Assembly (NCBI RefSeq): GCF_019218755.1
Contig: NZ_JAHUWZ010000002.1
Coordinates: forward strand, 1-64,000
Direction of reading: 5' to 3'
DNA from: Acidovorax sp. sif1233
GTDB lineage: Bacteria > Pseudomonadota > Gammaproteobacteria > Burkholderiales > Burkholderiaceae_C
DNA: 64,000 bases
The notes under the pieces were generated by a model, which worked only from the letters and a program-made list of their open reading frames with translations, was not told the DNA's origin and did not search any database. The position numbers and the translations under genes are program-made. Below, one piece after another: positions 21,443 to 29,496 of this stretch. Within the stretch, counting starts at the first letter, position 1. Each line of letters begins with the position of its first letter.

Positions 21443-22852
21443 ATGTTCAAACGACTCTCCACCCTCCCCACCGCAGCCGTGGCCTTGATGTCCACCATGT
21501 GGAAAGAATTCTTTCCGGCTGGCAACCGGCTCGCCGGCGAGCGGGGCGACCGGCTGGCCAGCGACGACGCCATGTCGCGCATGTACCGCAGCATGTGGCT
21601 CGACACCGAGCGCCGGGCCATGGTGCGGCAGATGCGCGAGATGGACCGCAAGGACGGCCGGGTCAAGCAGATCCACAACCGCCTGGCGCGCGACTGCATC
21701 CGGGGCGGCCTGGTGCTGCAGGTGAACGAGAAGGCCAGCAGCGAAACTCTCAAGCGCGAGTGGCGCTCGATGCAAGGCCGCCTGCAGCTTGAGATGGCCG
21801 AAAAGCTCAAGAGCGACGCGCGCGGCTTCGTGATGGAGGGCAATCTGCCCCTGCAGCTGGTGCTGAACGACCGGCAGGACGTGGTGGCCGCCATCCGCAT
21901 GCCCAGCGACACGCTGATGCCCATCACCGACATGGGCGGCCGGTTCAAGAACCCCGCCGCGGCGTGGGAGCAGCGCGACGTGTTGACCGGCACCACCCTG
22001 GCCAGCTGGGCCGCGTGGCAGATGGCGGTGGCGCGGCTGGACCCCGACAACTTCGACGACATGGGCAGCATGGGCCGCCCGTTCCTGGATGCCTGCGCCC
22101 ACGTCTGGCTGAAACTCACGATGACCGAGGAGGACCTGGTGCTGCGCCGGCGCATGCGGGCACCGCTGCGCATGGCCCACGTACTTGAAGGCGCCGAAGA
22201 CGATGACCTGGCGAAGTACCGCCAGCAGGTGGAGGGAGAGCAGGGCTCCATCACCACCGACTACTACCTGAACCGCAAGGGCAGCGTGTCCGCAGTGCAG
22301 GGTGATACCACTCTGGGCGATATTGGCGACGTGGTGCACCTGCTGGACACCTTCTACGCGGGGAGCCCAGCGCCCAAGGGCCTGTTCGGCTACACGGGCG
22401 AGATGGCGCGCGACATCCTGGAAGACCTCAAGCGCAGCTACTACGACGAGGTGGACGGCCTGCAGGACGCCATGGCCGCCAGCTACGCGGTGGCCTTCCG
22501 GATCCACCTGCTTTTCAAAGGGATCGACCCCGGGGTGGACGAGTTCACCCTGCGCTTTGCCCAGCGGCGCACAGAAACGCCGAACCAGGTGGCCGACCTG
22601 GCGCTGAAGTACATGGCCCTGGGCATGCCTGAAGACATGGTGTTCGCCGACATGGGCCTGGACCCCGACTATGTGCGCAACAAGCGCATCGAGCAGGCCG
22701 AACGAAACGACCCCTATCCGCCCGCACCGCAGGCGGCCGGGCGCGGCCAGGGCATGCCGCGGGTAAACGTGACGCCGGGCAACGCCCCCAAGGGCGAAAG
22801 CTCCACGGCGGTAAGCCAGGCCGGGGGCAACGGCGGGAAAGGGCGTGCATGA
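21443..22852 (+). CDS. Portal protein
   Basis: The 469-residue protein follows terL, with a clear AAAGGAC ribosome site. Portal-like features include DAMSRMYRSMWLDTERRAM, HNRLARDCIRGGLVLQV, and the late GDIGDVVHLLDTFYAGSPAP with KGLFGYTGEMARDILEDLKR, typical of phage portals that form the dodecameric DNA gate. Pro/Gly-rich residues at the C-terminus are probably disordered. Next comes a 139-bp gap holding a tRNA-like gene. Confidence 0.82.
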   Translation: MFKRLSTLPTAAVALMSTMWKEFFPAGNRLAGERGDRLASDDAMSRMYRSMWLDTERRAMVRQMREMDRKDGRVKQIHNRLARDCIRGGLVLQVNEKASSETLKREWRSMQGRLQLEMAEKLKSDARGFVMEGNLPLQLVLNDRQDVVAAIRMPSDTLMPITDMGGRFKNPAAAWEQRDVLTGTTLASWAAWQMAVARLDPDNFDDMGSMGRPFLDACAHVWLKLTMTEEDLVLRRRMRAPLRMAHVLEGAEDDDLAKYRQQVEGEQGSITTDYYLNRKGSVSAVQGDTTLGDIGDVVHLLDTFYAGSPAPKGLFGYTGEMARDILEDLKRSYYDEVDGLQDAMAASYAVAFRIHLLFKGIDPGVDEFTLRFAQRRTETPNQVADLALKYMALGMPEDMVFADMGLDPDYVRNKRIEQAERNDPYPPAPQAAGRGQGMPRVNVTPGNAPKGESSTAVSQAGGNGGKGRA

Positions 22853-22863
22853 TGGAAAGAGGT

Positions 22864-22971
22864 GTTGTCGTGCCTGAGTGGTTTAAGGGTGACGCGATGC
22901 AACAGGTATTGCGGGGCGCACGTGAGCCGATCCGCCGTACTCCGAGAGTTCGAATCTCTCCGACAACTCCA
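22864..22971 (+). tRNA. tRNA-like gene with an enlarged anticodon arm (Ser-like body)
   Basis: The 108-nt sequence has a perfect 7-bp acceptor stem (GTTGTCG, 22864-22870, with CGACAAC, 22961-22967), a discriminator T and an encoded CCA (22969-22971). The D arm CCT-GAGTGGTTTA-AGG and the T arm GAGAG-TTCGAAT-CTCTC are canonical. Between them the anticodon arm is abnormal: 22889-22921 can pair as GTG(A)CGC, an internal loop, then GCAA closing a CAGGTA hexaloop, about 16 nt more than normal. A variable arm of about 22 nt follows. No standard anticodon can be assigned, so decoding is doubtful. It lies inside the head operon. Confidence 0.65.
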
Positions 22972-22991
22972 ACCTATCGAGTGCGCTGGGC

Positions 22992-24452
22992 ATGAAGCAG
23001 GCCGCCGCCATCCGCCGCGCCAGCCGCCAGGCCCGGCACGCCATGCAGGAGCTCGACCGCCGCGGCATCGAGGATCTGCTGGTGCTGTACGGGCGCGCGG
23101 CGGATGACGTGCGCCAGCGCATCGCCGCGGCGGTGGATGCCCAGCAGGAGGTGCCGGAGTACCGGCTGCGCGAGCTGCTGGCCCAGATCGAGGCGGTGAT
23201 CCACGGCCTGGCCGATGCGCGCAACGCCGTGATCGAGCAGGCGATCGAGCGCGCCGCCGAGCTGGGGGTGCGCCCCTATACCGCCCAGGGCGTGGCGGCC
23301 GTGGGCGGCGAACAGGCCGTGCTGGAGAGCAGCGCGGCCATGCGCATCCACCAGGCGGCGGTGCGTTTCGTGCGCGAATTCACCCTGGCCGATGGGCTTG
23401 CCCTGTCGGGCCGGCTGTGGCGCGTGGACCAGGGCGCACGCGAGGTGCTGGTGCGTGCCATCGGCCAGGCCGTGGTGATGGGCAAGAGCGCCGCGCGCGC
23501 GGCCCAGGACTTCATGCTCCAGGGGGACAAGGTGCCTGGCGACCTGCTGGCCCGCATCGCGGCTGGCAAGGCGGGTGCGCTGGCCAAGGTGGCGGACACC
23601 CTCACCGACCGCAGCACCGGCGCCTTCGCGCAGGTGGAGCGGGTGTTCCGCACCGAGATCAACCGCGCCCACGGCGAGGCCTACATGGCCGCTGGGGAGG
23701 GTACCCCGGGGTTCGCGGGCTGGCGCTTTTTGCTGAGCCCTGAGCACCCCCGGCCCGACATCTGCGACCTGCTGGCCGCCCAGAACCTGCACGGCCTGGG
23801 GCAGGGCGTGTACCCCGACCGCGAGCGGTGCCCCTGGCCAGCGCACCCGAACACCCTGAGCTTCGTGGTGATGGTGTTCGCCGACGAGGTGACCGCCGCC
23901 GACCAGGCCGGGCAGGAGACCACGCTGCAGGCGCTGGGCAGGCTTGCGCCGCTGGTACGCGCTGGCGCGCTGGGCCAGACCAAGGCGACCTACTTCGACA
24001 AAGGCCTGCTCACCACGGGCATGGTGCGATCACCCCTGCGCGCGGTGCGCGCGCGGCTTGACCGCCTGGCGGACCGTGCAGCCGAGCCTTTGCCAAACCC
24101 CGATGCGCTGCCCAACTTCGCCCATGCCGTGCTGCCCTCCGACAAGCTCACAGGCTACGTGCTCAACACCGACCACCCGGTGGGCAAGAACAAGGCACGG
24201 GTGTTTGCCTCGGCCCTGGGCTATACGCGCGAAAACTCGCAGGATCTGGCCGAGGCCATCCACGCCGCGCTGCCCCTGGCCCCGGCCACGGTGCGCCAAA
24301 CCACGCAGTACGGCGTGCAGTACAGCGTGGACCTCCCGCTGACAGGACCCAAAGGCAGTGCTATCGTGCGCACCGGCTGGATCGTGGAACCTGGTGGCCA
24401 GGTTCCGCGTCTCACATCCGCCTATGTGAAGATCGACAAGACCAGATCCTGA
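22992..24452 (+). CDS. MuF-type head morphogenesis protein fused to a DUF6883 toxin-like domain
   Basis: The 486-residue protein has an alpha-helical N-terminal part (residues 1-200). A MuF/SPP1-gp7 domain follows (residues about 215-300: RVFRTEINRAHGEAYMAAGE; HPRPDICDLLAAQN; CPWPAHPNTLSFV), normally a minor head protein that enters the capsid. The C-terminus (residues about 372-483: LPNFAHAVLPSDKLTGYVLN, HPVGKNKARVFASALGYTRE, LTGPKGSAIVRTGWIVEPGG) matches DUF6883, found on polymorphic toxins. MuF-toxin fusions are a described temperate-phage theme. The adjacent DUF4926 gene would be the immunity partner. Confidence 0.8.
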   Translation: MKQAAAIRRASRQARHAMQELDRRGIEDLLVLYGRAADDVRQRIAAAVDAQQEVPEYRLRELLAQIEAVIHGLADARNAVIEQAIERAAELGVRPYTAQGVAAVGGEQAVLESSAAMRIHQAAVRFVREFTLADGLALSGRLWRVDQGAREVLVRAIGQAVVMGKSAARAAQDFMLQGDKVPGDLLARIAAGKAGALAKVADTLTDRSTGAFAQVERVFRTEINRAHGEAYMAAGEGTPGFAGWRFLLSPEHPRPDICDLLAAQNLHGLGQGVYPDRERCPWPAHPNTLSFVVMVFADEVTAADQAGQETTLQALGRLAPLVRAGALGQTKATYFDKGLLTTGMVRSPLRAVRARLDRLADRAAEPLPNPDALPNFAHAVLPSDKLTGYVLNTDHPVGKNKARVFASALGYTRENSQDLAEAIHAALPLAPATVRQTTQYGVQYSVDLPLTGPKGSAIVRTGWIVEPGGQVPRLTSAYVKIDKTRS

Positions 24453-24461
24453 TTGCCCGCC

Positions 24462-24662
24462 ATGTTCCATGCTCTAGAAACCGTAGCACTCAAGCAAGCG
24501 CAGCCCGGCGCGGGCCTGGCCGTGGGCGCTGTCGGCGTGGTGCTGGAGGTGTTCCGCGACGGGCAATGCCTGGTGGAGTTCTGCGACAAGGACGGGCAGA
24601 CCCTTGCCGAGATCCCGCTGCCGCCCGGCGCCCTCGAACCAGTGGCGGCCACCGCCGGCTGA
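24462..24662 (+). CDS. DUF4926 protein, predicted immunity partner of the upstream toxin domain
   Basis: The 66-residue protein fits the DUF4926 pattern: an initial hydrophobic strand, GLAVGAVGVVLEVFRDGQ, LVEFCDKDGQTLAEIPLPPG. DUF4926 genes commonly stand next to DUF6883 genes, and the start here lies only 9 bp after the DUF6883-bearing gene. Small size and tight coupling support an antitoxin or immunity role. Direct binding is inference. Confidence 0.7.
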   Translation: MFHALETVALKQAQPGAGLAVGAVGVVLEVFRDGQCLVEFCDKDGQTLAEIPLPPGALEPVAATAG

Positions 24663-24669
24663 AACCGCC

Positions 24670-25023
24670 ATGGACTTCGATTCCGCCCTGGAACGGGTGA
24701 AGGAGCGCTTTGAGGACTGGCGGGCGATGGTTGTGCTGGATGACAAGCCGCTGCGGCGCTATGTGATGTGCTGGCGGCCCAGCCTGGTGCGCCGTTTCAA
24801 TGACTGGCCGGAGCGCAGCGACATCGGCGGCCTGTGGGATTGCGTGGCGGTGGATGTGCAGGCACTGAGCGAGCTGACAGGAGATGCCCTTCCCGATGTG
24901 CTCTCGCGGTTGCGACAGGCGCAGGGCATGGAGCTGATCTACCCGGATGGCAGCGTGGCACAGGCCGTGCGCCGTGTCCTTGCGGGCAAGCTGGCCGAAA
25001 TAAAGGGCATGTCTTCCGCATAG
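24670..25023 (+). CDS. Hypothetical protein in the toxin-immunity cargo region
   Basis: The 117-residue protein is not recognised. It contains several charged helices, a Trp-rich segment (VMCWRPSLVRRFNDWPERSD) and ends PDGSVAQAVRRVLAGKLAEI. It begins 7 bp after the DUF4926 gene, so it is in the same operon; a structural or second cargo function are both possible. Confidence 0.65.
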   Translation: MDFDSALERVKERFEDWRAMVVLDDKPLRRYVMCWRPSLVRRFNDWPERSDIGGLWDCVAVDVQALSELTGDALPDVLSRLRQAQGMELIYPDGSVAQAVRRVLAGKLAEIKGMSSA

Positions 25024-25055
25024 ATTCTGTGCGGAATGCACTGGCTGTTTGGCCC

Positions 25056-25415
25056 ATGGCGCATACACTGTTTTCCATCCCTCAGATGGAGAAGCTCATG
25101 GGCCCCTTGGAAAAATTCTTGCCAGATCCTGGCCGTGGATTGAATACGTCCAGGATCTTCATCCGTGTGGACAGTACCCATAAAGACCACGATGCCGACA
25201 GCGCCCAGCGCCTTTTGCTGGCGGGTGACTCGGGCGCGCTTCACCAGTTCGTCAGGGTGCAGACTCAGGAGGGCTTGACGGTCAAATTTAAGGGCAAGAA
25301 GCTCAACTGGTTGACCATTGGCTGCTCGTCTGCGGGCCGCCCTCGGGATGAAGCTGCTGATATTGAAGAGCTCCGCTACGTGTTGGGCTCCACCTGCGAA
25401 TTCCTCGCAAAATAG
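25056..25415 (+). CDS. Hypothetical protein, accessory to the head operon
   Basis: The 119-residue protein is not recognised. Later ATGs at 25086 and 25101 are plausible alternative starts because the ribosome site is weak everywhere. The protein has LLLAGDSGALHQFVRVQTQE and CSSAGRPRDEAADIEELRYV. GC content is lower than in the flanking structural genes, suggesting recent acquisition. A repeat, a terminator-like hairpin and the second 23-bp element follow it. Confidence 0.55.
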   Translation: MAHTLFSIPQMEKLMGPLEKFLPDPGRGLNTSRIFIRVDSTHKDHDADSAQRLLLAGDSGALHQFVRVQTQEGLTVKFKGKKLNWLTIGCSSAGRPRDEAADIEELRYVLGSTCEFLAK

Positions 25416-25448
25416 CGCCCGCCCGCCCCAACCTCTCGCATCTCGTGC

Positions 25449-25490
25449 AGCTTCAAAAAAAATAGCTGCCATCGCTTGCCAATAAAGCCC
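25449..25490. repeat. Comamonadaceae repeat inside the prophage
   Basis: ATAGCTGCC-AT-CGCTTGCCAAT-AAAGC matches the reverse complement of the 9482-9534 copy. Its presence in phage DNA shows the element is shared between host and phage. Confidence 0.6.
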
Positions 25491-25505
25491 GCGCAGGGCT
25501 TTTTA
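25484..25505 (+). terminator. Terminator-like hairpin before the capsid block
   Basis: AAAGCCC-GCGCA-GGGCTTT is followed by TT. It would separate the head-cargo transcript from the capsid transcript. Confidence 0.55.
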
Positions 25506-25523
25506 CCCCCTTTTTTTGCACCT
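25501..25523 (+). promoter_or_regulatory. 23-bp phage element, copy 2, upstream of the capsid block
   Basis: TTTTACCCCCTTTT then TTTGCACCT, one mismatch from 18760-18782. Both copies lie 24-49 bp before the first ATG of a late block, immediately after a hairpin or AT-rich segment. Confidence 0.45.
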
Positions 25524-25571
25524 CTGAAGCCTTGAAGATGCCTATCGCGGACAACTCCGCGAAGAGGCATC

Positions 25572-28241
25572 ATGAAGCGCTATTCACTCGTCGCACTTGC
25601 AGCCCTGGCCGTGTCGGCCATGTCGGCTTGCAGCGCCCCGGTTGCGGGGCGCCACATTCGCCTGGGCCATGAAACAGGCACCCCGGACCGGGTGCGGTTT
25701 CTGTCGCAGAGCATCCAGCTCTCGGACGGGGCGAAAACCTCCTGGATCACGCTGACCCGCGTCGGGCAGTTCCACGATCCACGGTACGGCGACTTCGAGA
25801 TCACCCACGCCATGCTGGCCCAGATGGTGGGCAACTTCGATAACCGCGTGCTGGGCCAGGACGTGTTCATCGACGTGGCCCACAAGCCCGACGACGGGGC
25901 CGCGGCAAAAGTGCTGCGCCTGTCCGTGGAGGACGGGCGCCTGCGCGCGCTGGTGGAGTGGACCCCGTTTGGCGTGCGCTCCGTCAAGGAGAAGGGCTTC
26001 ACCTACCTGAGCGCGGAGTACCACGAGGCGTGGCAGGACAACGAACAAAAGCAGCAGCACGGCTGCGTGCTGCTGGGCGCGGGCCTGACCAACCGGCCGG
26101 TGATCAGCCGCCTGGATGGCATCGACCCCAAGCAGCTTTCCCAAGACGACAACGACCACGACGCCCCGGTGCGCGTGGCGATCTCCCCCCAACTTCTCAA
26201 AGAACTGCAGGAGCAGGACATGAACCATATCGAGCAATTGCGCGCCCACTACAAGACGCTGGGCCTGTCTGATGACGTGATCGTGAAGCTGCTGGCCGAG
26301 GCCAAGAAGCAGTTCGATGCGGCCGGCACCGACAGCGTGAAGCTGCTTTCCGTGCTGGAGAGCTGGAAGGCCAGCGGCGATGCCGTGAGCAGCCAGCTCA
26401 GGGCATTGGCCGCGGCAAACCCAGGTTCCGCCCAGGCCGTGACGATCACGCTGGCGCAACCCGCAATGGACGTGAACGAGGCCGTGAAGCTGGCCATGAA
26501 GGCTGCGGACGACGCCAAGAAGCTGGCGCAGACCACCCTGGCCACCAAGGTCAAGCTGCTGTCCGACACCATCAAGGACGGCCACAAGGAGCTGGACGAC
26601 ACCGCCCTGAAGTCCCTGGTGGACAAGGCCTCGCCGCTGATCACCGCCGAATCGACCGACGAGCAGGTAAAAGGCCTGGCCCAGATCCAGCTCGACCACG
26701 TGAAGGCGCTCAGCGCCCAGGCCAAGCTGCAGGGGCTGGGCTATGTGCACATCCCGGGCGATGCCCGTATTTCCGTGGACAGCAGCAACTCCATCAAGAG
26801 CCTGCAGGCCACCATTGACAAGCGCCTGGGCTTCGAAGGCATGTCCGAAACGCGCCGCTTCGAGAAGACCGGCGGCAAGCTGCTGGCCGCCAACAAGGAC
26901 TTCGCCGAGAAGGCACTGGCCCAGTTCGACGCGGAGAACGGTGCTCGTTTGGACGCAGAGCACAAGATGCTGGCGGGCGGTACCGGCTCGATCAGCGATG
27001 TGGCAGTGCCCGCGGTGGCCGAGCGCACCGTGCTGCGCGAGGCGCTGTACAACCTGACCAGCCTGGGCTTTATGGACGTGGGCACGGCCCCCCTGGCCAA
27101 CGTGATCACGGTACCGTTCAGCTACCGCGATACCGCTGCAGCGGGCGTGAATGCGCTGCGCCGCTATGAAGGGCAGGGCATCCGCCGGGCCGGCGTGATC
27201 CAGACCTCGGAAGAGGCCCGTCCCCTTCCGCAGAAGCTGGCCTATCTGGTGTCGAGCGAATTGCGCCTGCTCATGAGCGCATCGCCCATCGACTTCGACC
27301 CCGTGGCGGAGAACATCCGCAACATCATCCGCATCGTGGGTGAGGACACCGAGGCGATCAACTTCAATGAACTGGTGTTCAGCGCCGACGAGTCGGGGGC
27401 CGTGGCCTTCAATGACACGCTGACGGCCCAGTGCAACGGCGCCAACGCTGTGTTCGTCACCTCCGCGTTCCCCGTGGTGCGCCCCCGCCAGCCCTACGAC
27501 CTCAAGGGCAACCCGGTGGGCAACCCTACCAATCCGCTGGTGCTCACCTACGACGGCACCGTGCGCACTGAGTACGCGCTGCCCTCCGATGGCTCCGCGC
27601 TGCCCGCCGGCATCTACTACGTAATGGACTGGAACCTGGGCGAGTTCCGCCTGGTGAACCAGGCGGGTGTGGTGCAGGTGCCTGCCGCCGGAAAGGTGCT
27701 GACGGTGGCGGGCTCCCGCGCCACGAACCGCTCCGTGTGGAACTCGGACGCCGTGGGCGGAGAGACGGTAAAGGAACGGTACGACCGCCTGCTGACCGAG
27801 ATTGGCAACCGCAAGGTGGTGATCAACAACGACCGGTTCTATACGTCCAACTTCACCTTGATGAGCGGCGCTTTGGACAACGCTTTGACGACGGCGGAGA
27901 GCTTCCAGGCCAACGGGCAGCGCGTGGGGACGGGATTGTCTGCCGATGGCAGCGTGGGCTTCACCAAGAACCTCCCGACTTTCAACCCTTCTGCGCCTGG
28001 CCTTGTGATGGGGGACACCCGAATCATGGTGGGCCAGCGTGGCAACAGTCGGTTCCGCATGTGCAAGGCGTTCTCGATGAACCCGCCCGAGCAGGTGCGC
28101 AACGCCGCAGGCCTGTTCACCGACCAGCAGGAAGGCTTTGGCACGCAGTGGATCGTGAGCCACACGCCCACGCCGCTGAAGAACAGCCTGACCTCGATCA
28201 TCGTTTACAGCGCCACGGGGCGCGTGGCACGGGCCGCCTGA
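25572..28241 (+). CDS. Fused prohead protease - scaffold - major capsid protein
   Basis: The 889-residue protein carries three functions usually on separate genes. Residues about 40-190 resemble the Mu gpI-type protease (KTSWITLTRVGQFHDPRYGD, DVAHKPDDGAAAKVLRL, GVRSVKEKGFTYLSAEYHEA, LLGAGLTNRPVI). Residues about 200-450 are helical and Lys/Asp/Ala-rich, like a scaffold. Residues about 470-889 look like an HK97-fold capsid subunit (REALYNLTSLGFMDVGTAPL, VITVPFSYRDTAAAGV, ALDNALTTAESFQANG). AAGAGGCATC is a good ribosome site for the ATG used. The first 22 residues mimic a lipoprotein signal (see findings). No other capsid gene is visible. Confidence 0.8.
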   Translation: MKRYSLVALAALAVSAMSACSAPVAGRHIRLGHETGTPDRVRFLSQSIQLSDGAKTSWITLTRVGQFHDPRYGDFEITHAMLAQMVGNFDNRVLGQDVFIDVAHKPDDGAAAKVLRLSVEDGRLRALVEWTPFGVRSVKEKGFTYLSAEYHEAWQDNEQKQQHGCVLLGAGLTNRPVISRLDGIDPKQLSQDDNDHDAPVRVAISPQLLKELQEQDMNHIEQLRAHYKTLGLSDDVIVKLLAEAKKQFDAAGTDSVKLLSVLESWKASGDAVSSQLRALAAANPGSAQAVTITLAQPAMDVNEAVKLAMKAADDAKKLAQTTLATKVKLLSDTIKDGHKELDDTALKSLVDKASPLITAESTDEQVKGLAQIQLDHVKALSAQAKLQGLGYVHIPGDARISVDSSNSIKSLQATIDKRLGFEGMSETRRFEKTGGKLLAANKDFAEKALAQFDAENGARLDAEHKMLAGGTGSISDVAVPAVAERTVLREALYNLTSLGFMDVGTAPLANVITVPFSYRDTAAAGVNALRRYEGQGIRRAGVIQTSEEARPLPQKLAYLVSSELRLLMSASPIDFDPVAENIRNIIRIVGEDTEAINFNELVFSADESGAVAFNDTLTAQCNGANAVFVTSAFPVVRPRQPYDLKGNPVGNPTNPLVLTYDGTVRTEYALPSDGSALPAGIYYVMDWNLGEFRLVNQAGVVQVPAAGKVLTVAGSRATNRSVWNSDAVGGETVKERYDRLLTEIGNRKVVINNDRFYTSNFTLMSGALDNALTTAESFQANGQRVGTGLSADGSVGFTKNLPTFNPSAPGLVMGDTRIMVGQRGNSRFRMCKAFSMNPPEQVRNAAGLFTDQQEGFGTQWIVSHTPTPLKNSLTSIIVYSATGRVARAA

Positions 28242-28268
28242 CAACCCCCACCCCCGGCATCTGAAAGA

Positions 28269-28288
28269 CCCCCGGCTGCTGCCGGGGG
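28269..28288 (+). other. Perfect GC hairpin between capsid and the next gene
   Basis: CCCCCGGC-TGCT-GCCGGGGG is an 8-bp stem with a tetraloop and no T run. It lies 27 bp after the capsid stop. It could stabilise the 3' end of the capsid mRNA rather than terminate. Confidence 0.6.
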
Positions 28289-28314
28289 GTGCAGGCCCGG
28301 GGCAGGAGCACACC

Positions 28315-28860
28315 ATGCCAACGAAACACATCGAGAACAACACCAACGCCCCGATCTACGTGGGCGGCAAGATGATCCCGCCCGGTACCGGCCGGGACAT
28401 CGACATGGCCCTGCTGCCACCGGAGCACCAGGTGCTGGCCGTTGCACCCGCCGATGCCTTGCCCACCCTCGCTGAACTGGTGGAAGCATTGCGCGCCAAG
28501 CCAGTGAAGGACATCCTGGCCGAGCTGGGCACCCTCAAGCAGGAGGCATTGAGCCTGCTGCTGGAGGGCGAGAAGGCCCAGGCGAAGCCGCGTTCCTCCC
28601 TGGTTGCCGCGCTGGACGCCGAGACCATCCGCCGGGCGGATCTGCAGTTGCAGGCCGAAGCGGACGCCCTGTACCTGGAGCAGCTTCTCGGCCTCACACC
28701 CGAGCAGCTTGCCGCCGTGGGCGAGCAGATCTCCGCCCTGACGCCCGCGCAGCTTTCCACGCTGACGCCCGAGCAGCGCGCCCGCATGGCCCCCGAGCTG
28801 CTGGCCGCGCTGTCGGACGAGCAGCGCGCGGCCCTGGACGGCACGCAGCCGCAGGCCTGA
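28315..28860 (+). CDS. Phage structural-operon protein with LTPEQ repeats
   Basis: The 181-residue protein is unrecognised as a family. The N-terminal 45 residues are beta-rich (KHIENNTNAPIYVGGKMIPP), resembling short phage head-decoration or head-tail proteins. The C-terminal 55 residues are tandem L-T/S-P-E-Q-L/R units (LTPEQLAAVGEQISALTPAQ, LSTLTPEQRARMAPELLAA), probably amphipathic helices. A CCGGGGCAGGAG sequence upstream is a strong ribosome site. Confidence 0.65.
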   Translation: MPTKHIENNTNAPIYVGGKMIPPGTGRDIDMALLPPEHQVLAVAPADALPTLAELVEALRAKPVKDILAELGTLKQEALSLLLEGEKAQAKPRSSLVAALDAETIRRADLQLQAEADALYLEQLLGLTPEQLAAVGEQISALTPAQLSTLTPEQRARMAPELLAALSDEQRAALDGTQPQA

Positions 28861-28873
28861 AAGAGCGCCCCGC

Positions 28874-29494
28874 ATGTCCATGCTGCTGTCCGCGCTGGTG
28901 GCTGATTTCAAGGCGTCGCTCAACGACGCCAAGGATTCGTTTCGCGCGCCCGCGGACGCTGACTTTGTGCGTTTGCTCAAGGTGGCCGCGGTGGACATGC
29001 AGGCCAAGCGCCCCATCACCAAGCCCGGCAGCGTGGGTTTGTTCCCGTTCCAGCCACGCTACGCCGTCACCGCGGGGGACTTCGCCGCGCTCAAAACCCA
29101 CATGTGGGCTGACCCGGCGATCACCCCCAAGCCCTGGGCGCCCGACTACCCCGGCCCCGCGCCGCGCGTTGCAGCGCAGTGGGACGGCGTGGCGTGGTGG
29201 CTGGAGTTCTCCACGGCGCCCACGCCCCGGCAGATTTTTGTGTGGGGTGACGAGTTCCGCTTCTGGTACTTCGGCCAGCACGTGCTGAGCGAGGCGCCCG
29301 GGGGCACCACCGTGAACCCGGCGGACCGGGGCCTGCTGCTGCTGCGGGCCCAGTCCGAAGCCATGCGCGAGCTGGCCCTGCGCAACGTGAACAAGCCGCA
29401 GCAGATGCGCGACGGCTACACCAGCATGCCCCGCAATGGCACGCCGTCCGCACTGTTCTCCGTGCTGATGTCCGAGTTTCGTGAGGCGCGCTGA
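28874..29494 (+). CDS. Putative head completion / head-tail connector protein
   Basis: The 206-residue protein is alpha-helical at the start (LLSALVADFKASLNDAKDSF) and Trp-rich in the middle (AAQWDGVAWWLEFSTAPTPR, FRFWYFGQHV). Its position between the capsid and the gp10-like gene is that of a head completion protein. No family was firmly recognised. It ends 2 bp before the next ATG. Confidence 0.6.
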   Translation: MSMLLSALVADFKASLNDAKDSFRAPADADFVRLLKVAAVDMQAKRPITKPGSVGLFPFQPRYAVTAGDFAALKTHMWADPAITPKPWAPDYPGPAPRVAAQWDGVAWWLEFSTAPTPRQIFVWGDEFRFWYFGQHVLSEAPGGTTVNPADRGLLLLRAQSEAMRELALRNVNKPQQMRDGYTSMPRNGTPSALFSVLMSEFREAR

Positions 29495-29496
29495 CC

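Noticed and set aside
25584..28346. A 920-codon open frame on the minus strand opposite the capsid gene
   Set aside because: It is the codon-position shadow of a high-GC gene; residues are His/Gly/Val/Leu-rich with no family pattern, and the + strand gene is convincing.
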